This document shows, piece after piece, positions 61,543 through 64,000 of a stretch of 64,000 nucleotides of DNA. The stretch is taken from contig JBBQZU010000003.1 in assembly GCA_038207425.1 (NCBI GenBank), forward strand, positions 124,001-188,000, read 5' to 3'. The stretch's first letter is position 1, and every line of letters begins with the position of its first letter. The DNA comes from JBBQZU01 sp038207425 (GTDB lineage: Bacteria > Bacteroidota > Bacteroidia > Flavobacteriales_D > Cryomorphaceae). The notes beneath the pieces are model-generated. The model had not been told where the DNA came from and did not search any database. It saw nothing but the letters and a program-made list of their open reading frames with translations. Made by a program: the position numbers and the translations under genes.

Positions 61543-64000
61543 TTATTTCTCAACCACTAGTTTAAAGATGTTCCTCGAGCCATTTATTAATTCAGCATGC
61601 ACCACATACATCCCTGAGCTCAGCCCGGATATATTCAATATTATCAATTCGTCATATACAGTATAAGCTGCTTCAGCCAAAATAACCCTTCCGGTAATGT
61701 CGAGAAAATGAATGGCCTTGACGCCGCTTGCCAATCCAGAAAGCAGTACTTCAGATGCTGCAGGATTGGGATATAAACCATCTATTGCATCACCAAGCTC
61801 GCTCAAACTGGTAATGATAAACTGAAAAGGCAGTGAAAATGTAACGCATCCGTTCGCTCCGGTTGCCGCTACAGTGTATGAACCGCTTTCCGCCGGAATA
61901 TATGAATTGCTTATGGCCCCTTCCAAAGGGTTGTCATTTAAATACCATTGCCAGGATGCAGCCTCGCCGGTGGCATTCAGAGTTTCCGATCCGGAAGTGA
62001 TGGTTGGTATGGGTGGCGAAGGTATTTCTGTAACCTGCACAGGTGTACTTTGCTGAAGGCAGCCTTTGGCATCAATGGCCTGAAGCGTATAGGTACCTTC
62101 CGTTTCTATTTCGATGTTGGCACCTTGCGTGCCATTGCTCCATGCATAGTTGCTGTAGCCCTGAGGGGCATTGATATTAAGCAAACTCCCGCTGCACAAA
62201 TCATGGCTCATTGGCGCTAATGATATGGGTTGCACAGTAGTAAGCATAGCCCCAAAGGCATCGGTTTTACCGAAGCCAAACTGATATCCGGGTAATACCC
62301 CGGTGAACAGATCAGCTATGGCGCTGGTCTGGATGGCAGATTTCACATCAGCCCAATTGGCCAATGGGCAACGACTGAAGTACAAAGCCGCAACACCCGC
62401 CACTACCGGGCTTGCCATGGATGTTCCGCCATTGCTGTAATGCATACCGGTGAAGGAAAGGCTCGGTGAGTTGGTGGCTATCATATTGCTGATGGTGGCA
62501 AGACGCCCGGCACTTAGCGTTACGTCGCCGCTAGCAGCAATATTGGGCTTTTGCTTCATATCGCGTGTGGGACCACGGCTGCAGTTGATACTCACAGCGC
62601 CTTGAGTAAAATTTACTTCTGTCATTGTGCCCTGATAATTCAGAAAACTCACCCGATTTACATAATTGCCTACCGTTAGTACTTTGTCAGAGCAAGTCCA
62701 TGAATCAACAATGGTTTTGTCTTTATCGGGCATTCTGTACTTTGCTATATCAGGAAACTGGCCCGCTGAAGGCAGCAAGGTACTCACTATAGCTGAAGTG
62801 CCGAATGGAGCGTGGCTCCAGCAGTCAAACCTGCCGCCTCCGGTAGCTGCAAAGCGCCATCGATATTGGTTGCTGAATGGCTGGGTAAGTACCATTTGGA
62901 TTTGATACTGATCGCCTCGTTGCCCGCACCAACTGTCTACTATCCCAATGATGGCGCCGTTGAACCAAATGGTGTCTGTAATTACCTGATCGAGATTTGC
63001 AGCAGCGGTGCGCCACCCTGCGTAGCCCCTGAATTGGTATGCAGGCACCGTAAGGTCGGCTCCTATTGTAAATTTTGCATTTTCAAAATCAGCCACATCT
63101 GTCCAGAATTCAAAAAACACCGCTCCTATTCCCAGGGATGAACTTGCGTTATAAGCCATCCAGGTAAATGCAGTATCGGTTTCGGGTATTTGGTAGCCCA
63201 GGTGGTACAATGGAAACTGATCACTATTGCCGGCTGCTGCCACCATAGCGCGACCGGGTGATGCATCAATCTGTGCATCAATGAAAAGTGCCGGTGCATC
63301 GAGTGCATCATGAGAGCCATAATAATCACCGAGTGAAGCGTTGATTACTGCGGGTTTGCCAATGGCGGCCGCTTTCGCGAAAATCCATTCTACCGACTCG
63401 GCCACAGTACCTTTCCAGTTTGGCGCAGAAAAATTTGACGAAACCACAATTATATCAGCCTCTGGTGCTACGCCGATAAAATTGCCTGTGGCATTGGCAT
63501 TACCTACTGCCACACCCGATACGGTAGAACCATGACCAAAAAATGCAGCCTGATCGCCGTGACCTGTGATACCGGCATTTATTTCCTCAGCATTCCACTC
63601 CTGTCCATACCCGTAAGGCTGCGGCACCCTGAAGGGATAAGATTCAGGCTGGGTTTGATCCCAAAGCGCCACTACTCTTGTGCTCCCATCGGCGTGCTGA
63701 AAATCGGGGTGTTCTAATTCTATACCCGTGTCAATGATGCCTATGATAACACCTTGACCTTTGTAGCTTTCAATCAAGCCTCCCAAACCCTGATGCACCG
63801 GCAGCACGTTATTATTTGTTATCATCATATCGCCGAGCACCGCAGGCCGGGAAGCGGAGTATTCCACGAAAGTAATGTAGGGCTTATCGTTCAATTTGGC
63901 GAAAGCCGAAAGCGGCAAATCGCAGGACACAATATCATTTACAAAACCCTTTACTGTGCCACTTTGCGCACGTACGAAGGTGCTGATCATGGCAATATCG
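61543..64000 (-). CDS. Subtilisin-like (S8) serine protease with T9SS type A tail, 5' end outside
   Basis: A secreted subtilase. The frame is open from 61543 to the window edge; a Met at 63990 has no signal peptide, so the true start is probably beyond 64000. Of the visible 815-plus residues the catalytic triad is complete: Asp in GIIDTGIELEHPDF (about 88 from the Met), His in FFGHGSTVSG (about 154) and Ser in GGTSMASPVVAG (about 525). The long gap between His and Ser holds a beta-rich insert (about 260-420). After the protease part come an Ig-like stretch (600-725, NGTQGANIEIETEGTYTL) and a T9SS type A domain (LYPNPAASEVLLSG ... GMYVVHAEL) at the end. Substrate unknown. Confidence 0.9.
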   Translation of the reverse strand, partial: DIAMISTFVRAQSGTVKGFVNDIVSCDLPLSAFAKLNDKPYITFVEYSASRPAVLGDMMITNNNVLPVHQGLGGLIESYKGQGVIIGIIDTGIELEHPDFQHADGSTRVVALWDQTQPESYPFRVPQPYGYGQEWNAEEINAGITGHGDQAAFFGHGSTVSGVAVGNANATGNFIGVAPEADIIVVSSNFSAPNWKGTVAESVEWIFAKAAAIGKPAVINASLGDYYGSHDALDAPALFIDAQIDASPGRAMVAAAGNSDQFPLYHLGYQIPETDTAFTWMAYNASSSLGIGAVFFEFWTDVADFENAKFTIGADLTVPAYQFRGYAGWRTAAANLDQVITDTIWFNGAIIGIVDSWCGQRGDQYQIQMVLTQPFSNQYRWRFAATGGGRFDCWSHAPFGTSAIVSTLLPSAGQFPDIAKYRMPDKDKTIVDSWTCSDKVLTVGNYVNRVSFLNYQGTMTEVNFTQGAVSINCSRGPTRDMKQKPNIAASGDVTLSAGRLATISNMIATNSPSLSFTGMHYSNGGTSMASPVVAGVAALYFSRCPLANWADVKSAIQTSAIADLFTGVLPGYQFGFGKTDAFGAMLTTVQPISLAPMSHDLCSGSLLNINAPQGYSNYAWSNGTQGANIEIETEGTYTLQAIDAKGCLQQSTPVQVTEIPSPPIPTITSGSETLNATGEAASWQWYLNDNPLEGAISNSYIPAESGSYTVAATGANGCVTFSLPFQFIITSLSELGDAIDGLYPNPAASEVLLSGLASGVKAIHFLDITGRVILAEAAYTVYDELIILNISGLSSGMYVVHAELINGSRNIFKLVVEK

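Overview
This window is chromosomal DNA of a Bacteroidota bacterium, most likely from Flavobacteriales or a neighbouring order. The evidence is the gene content: fused SecDF, long type III glutamine synthetase (GlnN), DUF2851 and DUF5606 proteins, secreted proteins with type IX secretion (T9SS) C-terminal domains of both type A and CHU_C/type B, and a PorE-like OmpA protein. Several genes are preceded by the Bacteroidota -7 promoter element TAnnTTTG. No CRISPR array, prophage, insertion sequence or broken gene was found. The exact genus cannot be read from the sequence.

1-9740 (minus strand) is the transcription/translation superoperon, read from a promoter near 9735: tRNA-Thr(TGT), tRNA-Tyr(GTA), tRNA-Gly(TCC), tRNA-Thr(GGT), tuf, tRNA-Trp(CCA), secE, nusG, rplK, rplA, rplJ, rplL, rpoB, rpoC (cut by the window edge). 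A strong hairpin between rplL and rpoB looks like an attenuator. 10188-11747 holds rpsU, a XerC/D recombinase and the hibernation factor gene hpf, with a terminator placed directly in front of the recombinase start codon.

11770-32531 is mostly minus-strand housekeeping: acyl-CoA dehydrogenase, apt, a ComEA-like helix-hairpin-helix protein, an alanine/sodium symporter with an unusual periplasmic N-terminal half, a PspC protein, a DUF2851 protein, pyrF, prfA, purM, the PorE-like protein, glnN, a Ca/Na antiporter, tatA and secDF. One plus-strand secreted FG-GAP propeller protein (30240-32510) and mdh close this part.

33732-48058 (plus strand) is the accessory part: a sigma-70/ECF-type sigma factor overlapping a single-pass PKD membrane protein, then a promoter and a three-gene cluster made of a 2607-residue CHU_C surface protein with long composite repeats, a 147-residue secreted protein of unknown function, and a 1254-residue CHU_C protein with CUB-like, P-domain, PKD and SprB-like modules. 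These are the best candidates in the window for a less described system.

48138-64000 holds lgt, a secreted DNase-I-fold phosphatase/nuclease, gyrB, an outer-membrane barrel paired with a very large TPR protein, an FtsE-like ATPase, two glycosyltransferases, murB, a DUF5606 protein and a T9SS-exported subtilisin-like protease whose start lies outside the window.
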